Source: Rubrivivax sp.
Lineage (GTDB): Bacteria > Pseudomonadota > Gammaproteobacteria > Burkholderiales > Burkholderiaceae_C
Direction: 5' to 3'
NCBI GenBank assembly: GCA_016790425.1
Contig: JAEUPF010000127.1
Span: forward strand, 1-37,087
DNA: 37,087 nt
The notes beneath the pieces are model-generated. The model had not been told where the DNA came from. It saw only the letters and a program-made list of their open reading frames with translations, and made no database searches. Below, in pieces: positions 16,441 through 25,299 of the stretch (position 1 is its first letter; every line of letters starts with the position of its first letter). The position numbers were made by a program, and so were the translations under genes.

Positions 16441-17644
16441 AGCTCCGGCGGCGCCGGCTGCCGGCACCGCGCCGCTGGCCAAGCCGCGCGAGCTGTTGCG
16501 GGTGGGCATGCCGCGCGCGCTGAACCTGTGGTCGACGCACCAGTTCTGGGTCGGCTTCCTCGTTGCGCTGGGGTTCGATCCGCGCCGCGTCGAGTTCTCT
16601 TCCGACACCTCCGACGCGCAAGGGCGCGAGTTCGGCATGGGCCGCGGCACGGTGGACTGCTGCTACCCGGTGAAGTGCATGTCCGGCCACTACGGCGAGC
16701 TGCTGGCGCGCCAGAAGCGGCCGATCGACCTCCTGCTGACGCCGATGATCGCGGCGCTGCCGTCGTTCCTGGGCGGCCACGTGATGGGCTCGCTCGCCTG
16801 CCCGCGCGTGATGGCCGCGCCGGAGAACATCCGCGCCGGCTTCCAGCGCAGCGGCGATGCGTTCGCCGCGCAAGGCATCCGCCACGTCGCGCCGCTGGTC
16901 AACCTCGACGAGCCGGCGCTGGCGGCGCGCCAGCTGCACGCGGCGTTGAAGGACGTGCTGCCGGGGCTGCGCCCGGCCCAGACGGCGCGCGCGGTGCAGG
17001 CCGGCATGCAGGCGCTGGCCGCCTTCGCCGAGCGCATGCGCGCGAAGTCGCGCGAGATCCTCGTGCAGTGCGCACGCGAGAACAGGCCGTGCCTGCTGGT
17101 GCTGGCGCGCCCGTATCACATGGACCCCGGCATCGGCCACGAGATCGAGGTCGACCTGCAAGGTTGCGGTTACCCGGTGCTGTGGTCGCAGCACCTGCCG
17201 CTGGACGACGACTTGCTGCGCTGGATGTTCCGTGCCGACCTCGAGGCCGGCGCGATCCGCTCGCCGCTGGACATCGCCGACGTCTGGCCTTCGTCCTACA
17301 GCGCCAACACCAACGAGATCCTGTGGGCCGCGAAGTTCGCGGCGCGGCTGCCGTGGGTCGTCTGCGCGGTGCGGCTGTCGTCCTACGAATGCGGCATGGA
17401 CCAGCCGACCTACACGCCGGTGCAGCGCATCGTCGAGAGCTCGGGGACGCTGTTCTTCTCGTTCCAGGACCTCGATGCGACGAAGCCGGCGGGCTCGGTG
17501 AAGATCCGCGTCGAGACGATCGACGCGTACCTGCGCTCGATGTCGGCAGGGATCATCGAGCGCAAGCGGGCGGCGGCGGGGCCGGGGTGTCCGTTGCTGT
17601 TGCCCGGCTCTGCGAATGCCGGCACTGCGCCGCCGGCCGGGTAG
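16349..17644 (+). CDS. DUF2229-type acyl-CoA dehydratase activase-related protein
   Basis: The product is up to 431 aa. The recognisable domain begins at LLRVGMPRALNLW (about residue 50) and continues with the Cys-rich DCCYPVKCMSGHYGELL, the RPYHMDPG segment and SSYECGMDQPT. This matches the middle (DUF2229) section of giant activase fusions. The GTG at 16349, with GAAGG eight bases upstream, is the best visible start but overlaps the preceding gene by 92 bases. The first ~45 residues are Pro/Ala-rich and not convincingly native. Alternatives are TTG at 16364, a later non-ATG start, or expression by a frameshift from the gene before. It probably works with the two upstream products. The substrate is unknown. 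Confidence 0.78.
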   Translation: MPTPTLLRWFATRPSSLREPAPASATPPSPEAPAAPAAGTAPLAKPRELLRVGMPRALNLWSTHQFWVGFLVALGFDPRRVEFSSDTSDAQGREFGMGRGTVDCCYPVKCMSGHYGELLARQKRPIDLLLTPMIAALPSFLGGHVMGSLACPRVMAAPENIRAGFQRSGDAFAAQGIRHVAPLVNLDEPALAARQLHAALKDVLPGLRPAQTARAVQAGMQALAAFAERMRAKSREILVQCARENRPCLLVLARPYHMDPGIGHEIEVDLQGCGYPVLWSQHLPLDDDLLRWMFRADLEAGAIRSPLDIADVWPSSYSANTNEILWAAKFAARLPWVVCAVRLSSYECGMDQPTYTPVQRIVESSGTLFFSFQDLDATKPAGSVKIRVETIDAYLRSMSAGIIERKRAAAGPGCPLLLPGSANAGTAPPAG

Positions 17645-17666
17645 GCGCCGCTCCGCGCGGGACGGG

Positions 17667-18926
17667 TCACTCCAGCACGCCCAGGTCCACCACCTCGAAC
17701 GCCCAGAACCCCAGCACCATGTGCGACACCGACACCCCGGCCAGCGAGCGCTGGCGCGCATAGAGCCAGCCCCAGAAGAGCCCGGCCACGAAGGCGGTGA
17801 CCGACAGGCCCGGCGAGATGTACAGGTGCGCCGCCGAGAAGATGATGTTGGAGCCGATGATCGCCAGCGCGCGCCGCCACGGCCCGGTGAGGAAGTGCTC
17901 GAGTGCGCCTTGCAGGCCGCCGCGGTAGATGAGTTCCTGCAGCGGCACGAAGACCACGTAGGCCAGCGTCAGCCAGGGGTTGAAGGTGCTGGCCGGCATC
18001 CCCGGCGCCGGCGCCGCCCCCATCTGGATGAGCGGCTGGCCCTGCATCGAAGCGACGTTGTGCACGAGCCACCACTTGAGCGCCACCGCGACCGCCATCC
18101 ACGGCAGCGTCAGCAGCAGCGCTTGCAGCACGTGCCGCCCGGCGCGTTTCGTCGTCAGGCCGAAGAACGCTGCCGGGTAGCCCGACGAGCGCATGAACCA
18201 GAACAGCATCGTCACGGTGATGATCACCGCCGGCAGCGTCACGAGCTCGCTGCGGCCGAGCGCCTGCTTCACCTGCGTCGCCGTGCCCAGCACCCACGTG
18301 TACAGCGAGTAGGTGACGATGAGCATGAAGGTGAACTTGCCCATCGCGATGCGCGTGCGCTCCTCCTGCAGCCGCAGCTCGAGCGACTGCACCACGGCCG
18401 CCGTGGAGCCGCGCAGGCGCTCGGCCACCAGGCGGGCCATGCCGAGCAGGCCCACCGCGAAGCCGGGTCGCTCGCCGGCCAGCGCCAGCACTTCGGCGAT
18501 CGGGATCGCCAACGCCCGCGCGGGCCCGGCGGCGCGCACCGTGGCCGAGCGCGGTGCCGGGTCGATGAGGGCCAGCTCGCCGATGCAGTCGCCTTCGTGC
18601 AGGCGGTTGACCTCGTGCTCGCCGCTGCCGTCGCCGTTGCGCTTGAGGACGCGCGCGCTGCCCTCGGCGATGACGAGCAGGCGCGACGCCGGCTCGCCCT
18701 CGCGGACGATGTCCTCGCCGTCGGCGTAGCGGATGAAGGCGAGGCCGGGCGCATGCGCGACGAGCGCAGCCAGGTCGGCCGCCGTGAAACCGCGGAACAC
18801 CGGCGCCGCGGCGAGCAGCGAGCGCGCCGCGTCGGCCTCGGCCGAACCGATGGCCACGCCGATGCCGCCGCTGGTGCGCGTCAGCGCCGGCTCGGCGTGC
18901 AGGTGGCCTCGTTCGCGGGGGTCCAT
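17667..18926 (-). CDS. Cyclic-nucleotide-binding domain fused to CPBP (CAAX-like) intramembrane protease
   Basis: The product is 419 aa. Residues ~35-160 are a CNMP-binding domain, with GELALIDPAPRSATVRA as the phosphate-binding cassette; its Glu and Arg are both present, so nucleotide binding is plausible. About seven to eight hydrophobic helices follow. CPBP protease motifs appear as QELIYRG (Q330-E331...R335), FSAAHLY (H367) and SHMVLGF (H402). The family's first motif is EExxxR and its last is usually HxxxN; here the first Glu is Gln and the final position is Gly. Hydrolysis may therefore be lost or altered. It is the last of three minus-strand genes with the desaturase and the amidase, 19 bases after the desaturase gene. 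Confidence 0.83.
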   Translation of the reverse strand: MDPRERGHLHAEPALTRTSGGIGVAIGSAEADAARSLLAAAPVFRGFTAADLAALVAHAPGLAFIRYADGEDIVREGEPASRLLVIAEGSARVLKRNGDGSGEHEVNRLHEGDCIGELALIDPAPRSATVRAAGPARALAIPIAEVLALAGERPGFAVGLLGMARLVAERLRGSTAAVVQSLELRLQEERTRIAMGKFTFMLIVTYSLYTWVLGTATQVKQALGRSELVTLPAVIITVTMLFWFMRSSGYPAAFFGLTTKRAGRHVLQALLLTLPWMAVAVALKWWLVHNVASMQGQPLIQMGAAPAPGMPASTFNPWLTLAYVVFVPLQELIYRGGLQGALEHFLTGPWRRALAIIGSNIIFSAAHLYISPGLSVTAFVAGLFWGWLYARQRSLAGVSVSHMVLGFWAFEVVDLGVLE

Positions 18927-18945
18927 GGGCGGTTCGTCCGGGTCT

Positions 18946-20016
18946 TCAGCCCCGGGGCCGGCGCAGCGCGGCGAACGCCACCATGCGCCCCTGCGCCTCG
19001 TCCCAGAGGTGGCAGCGCAGCGTCGCGAGGCTCGTGCGCAGCGTCAGCGTCGGCGCCTGCTGCAGCTGCGGCTGCTCGCGATGGCACTGCGCCAGGCGGT
19101 AGTTGGGGATGCGCGGCGACAGGTGGTGGATGTGGTGGTAGCCGATGCTCGCGGTGAACCAGTCCAGCAGCGGCGGCAGGCGGTAGAACGAGCTGCCGCG
19201 CATCGCCGCCGCGTAGGCGTCCCACCGCCCCTGGCGGGCCCAGTGCGTGTGCTCGAACTGGTGCTGCACGTAGAAGAGCCACAAGCCCGCGAGACTGGCC
19301 AGCCAGAACACGGGCAGCAGCACGAGCAGCACCTCGCGCCAGCCGAGCAGCGCCATCGCGCCGCCGTACAGCAAGAGGAGTGCGGCGTTGGTGCGGGGCA
19401 CGCTGCGCCAGGCCAGCGGCGGCGCCGGCCGTGGCCTGAGGCGGTTGTAGAGCGTGAACTTCACGAGCGGCAGCAAGCCGAACAGGAACGCCGGGTGGCG
19501 CGAGACGCGGTAGACGAAGCGCCGCGCGCCCGGCAAAGCCAGATACTCGGTCACCGTCAGGGTGTCGTAGTCGCCGGTGCCGCGGCGGTCCAGGTGCGAC
19601 GAGGTCGCGTGGTGCACGGCATGGATGTGGCGCCAGTAGTGGAACGCTTCCCAGACGAGCAGGCTCAACACGCGGCCGGCGCGCTCGTTGGCGCGCGGCG
19701 AAGCGAACAGCGTGCCGTGACCGCAGTCGTGGAAAAGCACGAAGGTGCGTGCCAGCAGGCCGGCGGCCGGTACCGCCAGCAGCAGCGTCACCACGGAGGG
19801 ACCGCGCAGCGAGATGAACATCGCCGCCAGCAGCGCCAGGTAGGGCGGCACCGTGCTGGCGAGCTGCCGCCAGGCGACGCGATCGTCGCTGTGGCGGTAG
19901 CGCTCGACGAGGGCCCGCCACGGCGGCGCTTCGGCAGGCGCAGGCGCCGCAGGCCCAGCCGCAGCAGCTTGCGCTGCTACCGGCTCGGTTTCGGCAGCGG
20001 CGTTGCCGTGCATCAC
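18946..20016 (-). CDS. Membrane fatty-acid desaturase
   Basis: The product is 356 aa. The three histidine boxes of the di-iron membrane desaturases are all present: HDCGH at residues 96-100, HAVHH at 132-136 and HHIHH near residue 293. Hydrophobic pairs of helices lie between the boxes, as usual. The first ~30 residues are Ala/Pro-rich and disordered. Spacing and the pattern FHDCGHGTLF place it with delta-12/omega-6-type acyl-lipid desaturases, which put a double bond into membrane lipid acyl chains using O2 and ferredoxin-like electrons; the exact position is not predictable. Its start overlaps the stop of the upstream amidase gene by four bases. Cotranscription with the cyclic-nucleotide/CPBP gene is likely. 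Confidence 0.9.
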   Translation of the reverse strand: MMHGNAAAETEPVAAQAAAAGPAAPAPAEAPPWRALVERYRHSDDRVAWRQLASTVPPYLALLAAMFISLRGPSVVTLLLAVPAAGLLARTFVLFHDCGHGTLFASPRANERAGRVLSLLVWEAFHYWRHIHAVHHATSSHLDRRGTGDYDTLTVTEYLALPGARRFVYRVSRHPAFLFGLLPLVKFTLYNRLRPRPAPPLAWRSVPRTNAALLLLYGGAMALLGWREVLLVLLPVFWLASLAGLWLFYVQHQFEHTHWARQGRWDAYAAAMRGSSFYRLPPLLDWFTASIGYHHIHHLSPRIPNYRLAQCHREQPQLQQAPTLTLRTSLATLRCHLWDEAQGRMVAFAALRRPRG

Positions 20017-20927
20017 GCGCCGGCCGCGCTGAACGGGCCCACCGCGCCGAGCCGGCGGTGCGCCAGCGCCGGCAGCTGGCGCCGCACCGCAGCCAGGCGC
20101 GCCGCGTCGATCTCGGCCAGCACGACGCCCTCGCCCTCTTCACGTCGACAGGCGAGCACCTCGCCCCAGGGGTCGACGACGATGCTGTGGCCGAACGTGC
20201 GCCGGCCGTTCTCGTGCAGGCCGCCTTGTGCCGCAGCGATCACGTAGCACTGGTTCTCCACCGCGCGGGCGCGCAGCAGGACTTCCCAGTGCGCCTGGCC
20301 GGTGGTGTGGGTGAACGCCGAGGGCACGGCAACGAGGTCGCAGGGCGGGTGCATCAGCGCGCGGTACAGCTCGGGGAAGCGCAGGTCGTAGCAGACCGAC
20401 AGGCCCAGGCGCAGCGGCGCAGCCGCAGCCTGGCCTGCTGCATCGCCCCAGCCGGGCAGCGCGAGGTCCACCGCCACGGGCTCGCTGCCGGCGGCGAGCG
20501 TGCGGCCTTCGTCGTAGCTCTCGCGGCCGTTGTCGAAGGCGAAGAGGTGGATCTTGTCGTAGTGCGCCGCCTCGGTGCACGCCGGCGTGAAGACGCAGCA
20601 GCGGTTCAACACATGCGGCGCGGCGCCGCTGCCCTCGCGCGGACCGGAAGCCGGCGCGCGCACCGGCAGCGTGCCGCCGACGATGAATACCCCGTGCCGC
20701 TTCGCCGCATCGGCGAGGAAGCGCTGGATCGGCCCGGTGCCCGGCGCTTCGGCCGCGGCGAGCTTGTCGGTGTCGCGCCGGCCGAGCAGGCAGAAGTACT
20801 CGGGCAGCGACACCAGTGCCGCGCCGGCAGCGGCGGCCCGGGCCATCAGCGCGCCGGCTGCTTCGAGGTTGCGCGCCACGTCGGGCGTGGACACCATTTG
20901 CACGGCGGCGATCTTGACGGTGGTCAT
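20013..20927 (-). CDS. Carbon-nitrogen hydrolase (Nit1/Nit2-like amidase)
   Basis: The product is 304 aa. The nitrilase-superfamily triad is clear: E43 in SLPEYFC, K125 in HYDKIHLFAF and C179 in LSVCYDLRFPELY. These signatures fit the Nit1/Nit2 branch, whose members act on deaminated glutathione or omega-amides, rather than true nitrilases. It is soluble and cytosolic with no signal peptide. The start is ATG at 20927, first gene of the minus-strand trio with the desaturase, and divergent from glnE across 176 bases. A GlnE-amidase neighbourhood is familiar to me from betaproteobacteria, although the genes are usually in the same direction; that is recall, not seen here. Confidence 0.92.
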   Translation of the reverse strand: MTTVKIAAVQMVSTPDVARNLEAAGALMARAAAAGAALVSLPEYFCLLGRRDTDKLAAAEAPGTGPIQRFLADAAKRHGVFIVGGTLPVRAPASGPREGSGAAPHVLNRCCVFTPACTEAAHYDKIHLFAFDNGRESYDEGRTLAAGSEPVAVDLALPGWGDAAGQAAAAPLRLGLSVCYDLRFPELYRALMHPPCDLVAVPSAFTHTTGQAHWEVLLRARAVENQCYVIAAAQGGLHENGRRTFGHSIVVDPWGEVLACRREEGEGVVLAEIDAARLAAVRRQLPALAHRRLGAVGPFSAAGA

Positions 20928-21103
20928 GCCGGCATTGTGTTCCCGCGCATCGGCCGGCGTTATCGGGGCTTTCGCAACAGGCGCCGCCGCAATGACCCCC
21001 GCGGCCGCTAGGCCAAGCGTGCGTGGCGCCGCGCACCGTGCCTCTTCTGCACTACGCTTCGCCGCCCAGGGAGTGAAGCGCTCGCGTCAGCGGAGGAATG
21101 TCG

Positions 21104-24037
21104 ATGCCGTTGCAGCCGGCCGAGGGCAGCGGATTGCACGAGTCAGCAGGGTCGGCAGCGGATGCGCCGGGCGGTGCCGTCGCCGCCCGGGTGCCGCCGC
21201 CGAGTGCACCGGTGGCGGGCGCGCCCGCTGCGGCCGCACCGGGCGCGAGCGCTCCCGTCGCGGCCGACGCCGCGCACAGCCGCTTCGTGCAACGCGTGCG
21301 CCGCCGCTTCGCCGAAGAGCTGCCGCTGTTGCCGCCCGGCGTGCCCGACGCTGCCGCGATGGCTGCGCTGGTGGCTGCGCTGCGCGAGCGCGGCCGCGCG
21401 CTGCCGGCGGCGCTGCGCGTGGCGCGCCACCTCGTCATCGAGCGCCTGGCGACGCTGGACGTGAGCGGCCGCGCGACGCTGGCCGAGGTCACCGGCGCCA
21501 TGACCGAGCTCGCCGAAGTGGCGCTCGATCTGGCGCTCGCCGCCGCGCTGACCGAGGCCGACGAACGCCACGGCCCACCGCTGGACGCCGCCGGCCAGCG
21601 GGTCGAGTTCTGGATCGTCGGCATGGGCAAGCTCGGCGCGCGCGAGCTCAACGTCTCCTCCGACATCGACCTCGTTTACGTCTACGACGAGGAAGGCGCC
21701 GGGCGGCTGACGGGCGGCGCCAGGCCGGTGTCGTTCCACGAATACTTCAGCTTCGTCGCCAAGCGGCTCTATGCGCTGGTGGGCGACGTCACCGACGAGG
21801 GCTTCGTCTTCCGCGTCGACCTGGCCCTGCGCCCGAACGGCAACTCCGGCCCGCCGGTGGTGAGCCTGGCGATGCTCGAGGAGTACTTCCAGGTGCAGGG
21901 GCGCGAGTGGGAGCGCTTCGCGTGGCTGAAGAGCCGCGTCGTCGCGCCGCGCGGCGCCGCGGCCGGCGGCGGCGTGCAGGCGCTGCGCTCGCTGGTGACG
22001 CCGTTCGTCTACCGCCGCTACCTCGACTACGGCGTCTTCGAGGGGCTGCGCCAGCTGCACCACAAGATCCGCGAGGAAGCGCAGCGGCGCGCCGCCGGCC
22101 GCCCCGAGCGCGCCAACGACGTGAAGCTCTCGCGCGGCGGCATCCGCGAGATCGAGTTCATCGTGCAGTTGCTGCTGGTCGTGCGCGGCGGCCAGTTCCC
22201 CGAGATCCGCACCCGGCGCACGCTGCGCGGCCTGCAGCGCGTGGTGGCGCGCGGGCTGATGCGCGCCGAGACGGCGAACCGGCTCGCCCAGGCCTACGAG
22301 TTCCTGCGCCGCGTCGAGCACCGCATCCAGTACCTCGACGACCAGCAGACGCACCTCCTGCCCGCCGACGATGCCGACCTCCACTGGATCGCGCGCAGCC
22401 TGGGGCTGGCGTGCCGGCGCGAAGCGTGCGAGCTGCTCGAGGCGCTGGGCGAAGTGCGCGAGTTCGTCGCTGCCGAGTTCGACGCGCTGCTGCGTGAGGG
22501 CCGCGAGGGCCGCGGCGGCACTGCCGGCGGCGGCAATGGCGGCGGCAACGGCGGCGCCTGCAAGGCTTGCGGCGCGCCGCCGATGACCATCGACAGTGCG
22601 GCGCTCGAAGAGCTGCTCGCCGGGTTCGGCACCGGCCAGCTCGCCGCGCGCGTGGCCGGCTTCGCCGCCAACCCGCGCGTGCGGGCGCTGCGCGACGAGA
22701 GCCGCCTGCGCCTGGGCCGTCTGGTGCAGCGCGCCGCCGAGGCGGTGCACGAGGGCTGGTGCAGCGAGGCGGCGGCGATGCACTTCGTCGACTGGGTCGA
22801 GCCGCTGCTGCGCCGCGAGAACTACCTGGCGCTGCTGGCCGAGCGACCCTCGGTGTTGCGCCGGCTGCTGCGCCTGCTGGGCCTGGCGCGCTGGCCGATG
22901 CGTTACCTGATGCTGCACCCGGGCGTCATCGACGAGCTGGCCGACGAGCGGCAGCTGCAGGACCGCTTCGACCGTGCCGCCTTCGAGGCCGAGCTCGACG
23001 AGCGCCGCGCCGCCTGGGCACGCAGCGGCGAGGACACCGAGGACAAGCTGCTCGACACGCTGCGCCATGCCCACCACGCCGAGGTGTTCCGCACGCTGGT
23101 GCGCGACGTCGAGGGCCGCCTCACAGTGGAGCAGGTGGCCGACGACCTCTCGGCGCTGGCCGACGCGGTGCTCGCCCTCGTGCTGCGCTGGGCCTGGTCG
23201 CACTTCGCGCGCCGGCACCGCGAAGACTGCGAGCTGGCCGTCATCGCCTACGGCAAGCTCGGCGGCAAGGAACTGGGCTACGGCAGCGACCTCGACGTGG
23301 TGTTCCTCTACGACAGCGCCGCCGACGCGAGCGAGGCCGACAAGCAGCGCGCGCAGGAGGTCTACGGCGCCTTCGTGCGCAAGGTCATCACCTGGCTGAC
23401 GCTGCGCACCGCGGCCGGCGAGCTGTTCGACATCGACACCGCGCTTCGGCCCAACGGCAGCTCGGGGCTGCTGGTGACGACGGTGGACGCCTACGAGCGC
23501 TACCAGGTCGGACGCGGAAGCAACACCGCCTGGACCTGGGAGCACCAGGCGCTGACGCGGGCGCGCTTCGCTGCCGGGCCGCTGGCGGTGGCGGCGCGTT
23601 TCGAGGCGACGCGGCGCGCCGTGCTGGCTGCCCCGCGCGAACTGGAACCGTTGCGCAACGAGGTGCGGGCGATGCGCGAACGCGTGCGCGGCGCGCATGC
23701 CGTGCCGGCCGGGCGCTTCGACGTGAAGCACAGCCCCGGCGCGATGATGGACGTGGAGTTCGCGGTGCAGACCCTGGTGCTGGCGCACTCCGGCCCGGCC
23801 GGCGGCGGCCATGCCGAGTTGCTGGACAACGCCGGCAACATCGCGCTCCTGCACCGTGCCGAGGCCGCCGGCCTGCTGCCCGCAGGGGTGGGCCACGCCG
23901 CCGCCGACGCCTACCGCGAACTGCGCCGCATGCAGCACCGCGCGCGGCTGGACGAGACGCCCACGCACGTGGAGCCCGAGGCGGTGGCACCGCAGCGCGA
24001 GGCGGTGCTGGCGCTGTGGCGTTGTGTCTTCGGCTGA
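21104..24037 (+). CDS. glnE: Glutamine synthetase adenylyltransferase/adenylyl-removing enzyme
   Basis: The product is 977 aa, normal length plus a ~55-residue Ala/Pro-rich N-terminal extension. Two nucleotidyltransferase domains are present. The N-terminal (deadenylylating) one has GMGKLGARELNVSSDIDL at about residues 172-190. The C-terminal (adenylylating) one has AYGKLGGKELGYGSDLDV at about 714-732. A Gly/Asn-rich linker lies near residues 465-485. The enzyme switches glutamine synthetase off and on in response to PII signalling. Two in-frame ATGs exist, 21098 and 21104. The ribosome-binding site GGAGG at 21092-21096 is one base from the first and seven from the second, so 21104 is chosen. 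The 3' end overlaps the rhombosortase gene. Confidence 0.95.
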   Translation: MPLQPAEGSGLHESAGSAADAPGGAVAARVPPPSAPVAGAPAAAAPGASAPVAADAAHSRFVQRVRRRFAEELPLLPPGVPDAAAMAALVAALRERGRALPAALRVARHLVIERLATLDVSGRATLAEVTGAMTELAEVALDLALAAALTEADERHGPPLDAAGQRVEFWIVGMGKLGARELNVSSDIDLVYVYDEEGAGRLTGGARPVSFHEYFSFVAKRLYALVGDVTDEGFVFRVDLALRPNGNSGPPVVSLAMLEEYFQVQGREWERFAWLKSRVVAPRGAAAGGGVQALRSLVTPFVYRRYLDYGVFEGLRQLHHKIREEAQRRAAGRPERANDVKLSRGGIREIEFIVQLLLVVRGGQFPEIRTRRTLRGLQRVVARGLMRAETANRLAQAYEFLRRVEHRIQYLDDQQTHLLPADDADLHWIARSLGLACRREACELLEALGEVREFVAAEFDALLREGREGRGGTAGGGNGGGNGGACKACGAPPMTIDSAALEELLAGFGTGQLAARVAGFAANPRVRALRDESRLRLGRLVQRAAEAVHEGWCSEAAAMHFVDWVEPLLRRENYLALLAERPSVLRRLLRLLGLARWPMRYLMLHPGVIDELADERQLQDRFDRAAFEAELDERRAAWARSGEDTEDKLLDTLRHAHHAEVFRTLVRDVEGRLTVEQVADDLSALADAVLALVLRWAWSHFARRHREDCELAVIAYGKLGGKELGYGSDLDVVFLYDSAADASEADKQRAQEVYGAFVRKVITWLTLRTAAGELFDIDTALRPNGSSGLLVTTVDAYERYQVGRGSNTAWTWEHQALTRARFAAGPLAVAARFEATRRAVLAAPRELEPLRNEVRAMRERVRGAHAVPAGRFDVKHSPGAMMDVEFAVQTLVLAHSGPAGGGHAELLDNAGNIALLHRAEAAGLLPAGVGHAAADAYRELRRMQHRARLDETPTHVEPEAVAPQREAVLALWRCVFG

Positions 24038-24737
24038 GGACGCAGACGCCGCTCGGCGCGCCGAGGTCGCCGCGGCGTCGTCGGGTGGCGACGACGGCCA
24101 GGCTCCCTTCGTCGCGCGCGGCTGGCTGCTGGTGTGCGGCGCACTGGCCGGCGGTTCGGCGGCCGCGTGGTGGCTGCCCAGCGCGCTGCTCGATTGGCAG
24201 CCGGCGCATGCGCTGGACCAGCCCTGGCGCTTCGTCACCGCCGCGTGGGTGCATTGGCATGAACAGCACCTGCTGGCCAACCTTGCCGGCTGCGCCGTGG
24301 TGGCGTGGCTCGGCGTGGCGGCGCGGTTGCCGAGTGCGGCGGCCGGGGCGCTGGCGGCCGCCTGGCCGCTGACGCATGCGGGGCTGCTGCTGCAGCCGGC
24401 GCTGGCGCACTACGGCGGCGCTTCGGGCGTGCTGCACGCGGCGGCGGCGGTGGCTGCTTGCTGGCTCGTCGTCGGCCGGCGCAACGGTGCGCTGGCGGGC
24501 AGCGGCCGCCGCGCGCGGCTGATCGGCGTGGCGATCGCCGCCGGCCTCGTTGCCAAGGTGCTGCTGGAGAAGCCCTGGGGCGGCCCGCTCGCCGCCGAGC
24601 CGGCGTGGGGCATCGCGGTGGCGGTGGCGGCGCACGCCAGCGGCGCGGCAGCCGGCGCGGTGGCCGCGCTGACGGCGATGGCAGCGCGGCGGACGCTGGC
24701 GCAGCGGCAAGGGGCATCCGGCCTGCCGCCACAATGA
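24024..24737 (+). CDS. rrtA: Rhombosortase (rhomboid-family intramembrane serine protease)
   Basis: The product is 237 aa with about six hydrophobic helices. Motifs in order are [20 protein letters not shown] (conserved His and Asn of rhomboids), [10 protein letters not shown] with the nucleophilic Ser, and AHASGAAAG with the likely catalytic His. This short arrangement with GxSGVLH matches rhombosortases, which remove C-terminal GlyGly-CTERM sorting tails from exported proteins. No GlyGly-CTERM substrate is seen in the window; targets are normally scattered on the chromosome. The start is GTG at 24024, inside the last 14 bases of glnE in another frame, so coupling to glnE is likely. The first ~30 residues are hydrophilic and may be shorter in reality. 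Confidence 0.82.
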   Translation: MSSAEDADAARRAEVAAASSGGDDGQAPFVARGWLLVCGALAGGSAAAWWLPSALLDWQPAHALDQPWRFVTAAWVHWHEQHLLANLAGCAVVAWLGVAARLPSAAAGALAAAWPLTHAGLLLQPALAHYGGASGVLHAAAAVAACWLVVGRRNGALAGSGRRARLIGVAIAAGLVAKVLLEKPWGGPLAAEPAWGIAVAVAAHASGAAAGAVAALTAMAARRTLAQRQGASGLPPQ

Positions 24738-24810
24738 CGAGCGACGAACCGCTGCGGCGGCCGCCCGGCCACCGCAGCGGACCGCTGCCGCGCTGTCACG
24801 GACCCAGACG

Positions 24811-25299
24811 ATGCCCACGCTTTCGCTCACCCTCAACGGCCGCGCCGTCAGCGCCGAAGTCGAGACTTCGACGCTGCTGGTCGAACTGCTGCGCGAGCAG
24901 CTCGGCCTCACCGGCACCCACGTCGGCTGCGACACCGCGCAATGCGGCGCCTGCACCGTGCTCCTCGACGGCCGTGCGGTGAAGAGCTGCAACCAGCTCG
25001 CCGTGCAGGCCGCCGGCCGTGCGGTGACCACCATCGAGGGCCTGGCCGCTGCGGTGCCGGGCGGCGGCGCGCTGCACCCGGTGCAGGAGGCGTTCATCGC
25101 CTGCCACGGCCTGCAATGCGGCTACTGCACGCCGGGCATGGTGATGAGCGCGGTGGCGCTGCTGTCGGAGAACCCGCGCCCGAGCGAGGCCGAGATCGTC
25201 GACGCGCTCGAAGGCAACCTGTGCCGCTGCACCGGCTACGTCAACATCGTCACCGCCGTGCAGCAGGCAGCGGGCGCGCTGCATGGAGCGAAAGCATGA
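24811..25299 (+). CDS. [2Fe-2S] subunit of a molybdenum hydroxylase (CoxS/XdhA-like)
   Basis: The product is 162 aa, standard for the small subunit. An N-terminal plant-ferredoxin-type cluster is bound by C40, C45, C48 and C60. The C-terminal helical-domain cluster uses C103, C106, C138 and C140 (CGYC and CRC motifs). It passes electrons between the molybdenum centre and an acceptor. The ATG at 24811 has only a weak ribosome-binding site. The gene overlaps the large-subunit gene by ATGA, confirming a heterodimer. The FAD-binding medium subunit found in many relatives is not adjacent. Confidence 0.93.
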   Translation: MPTLSLTLNGRAVSAEVETSTLLVELLREQLGLTGTHVGCDTAQCGACTVLLDGRAVKSCNQLAVQAAGRAVTTIEGLAAAVPGGGALHPVQEAFIACHGLQCGYCTPGMVMSAVALLSENPRPSEAEIVDALEGNLCRCTGYVNIVTAVQQAAGALHGAKA

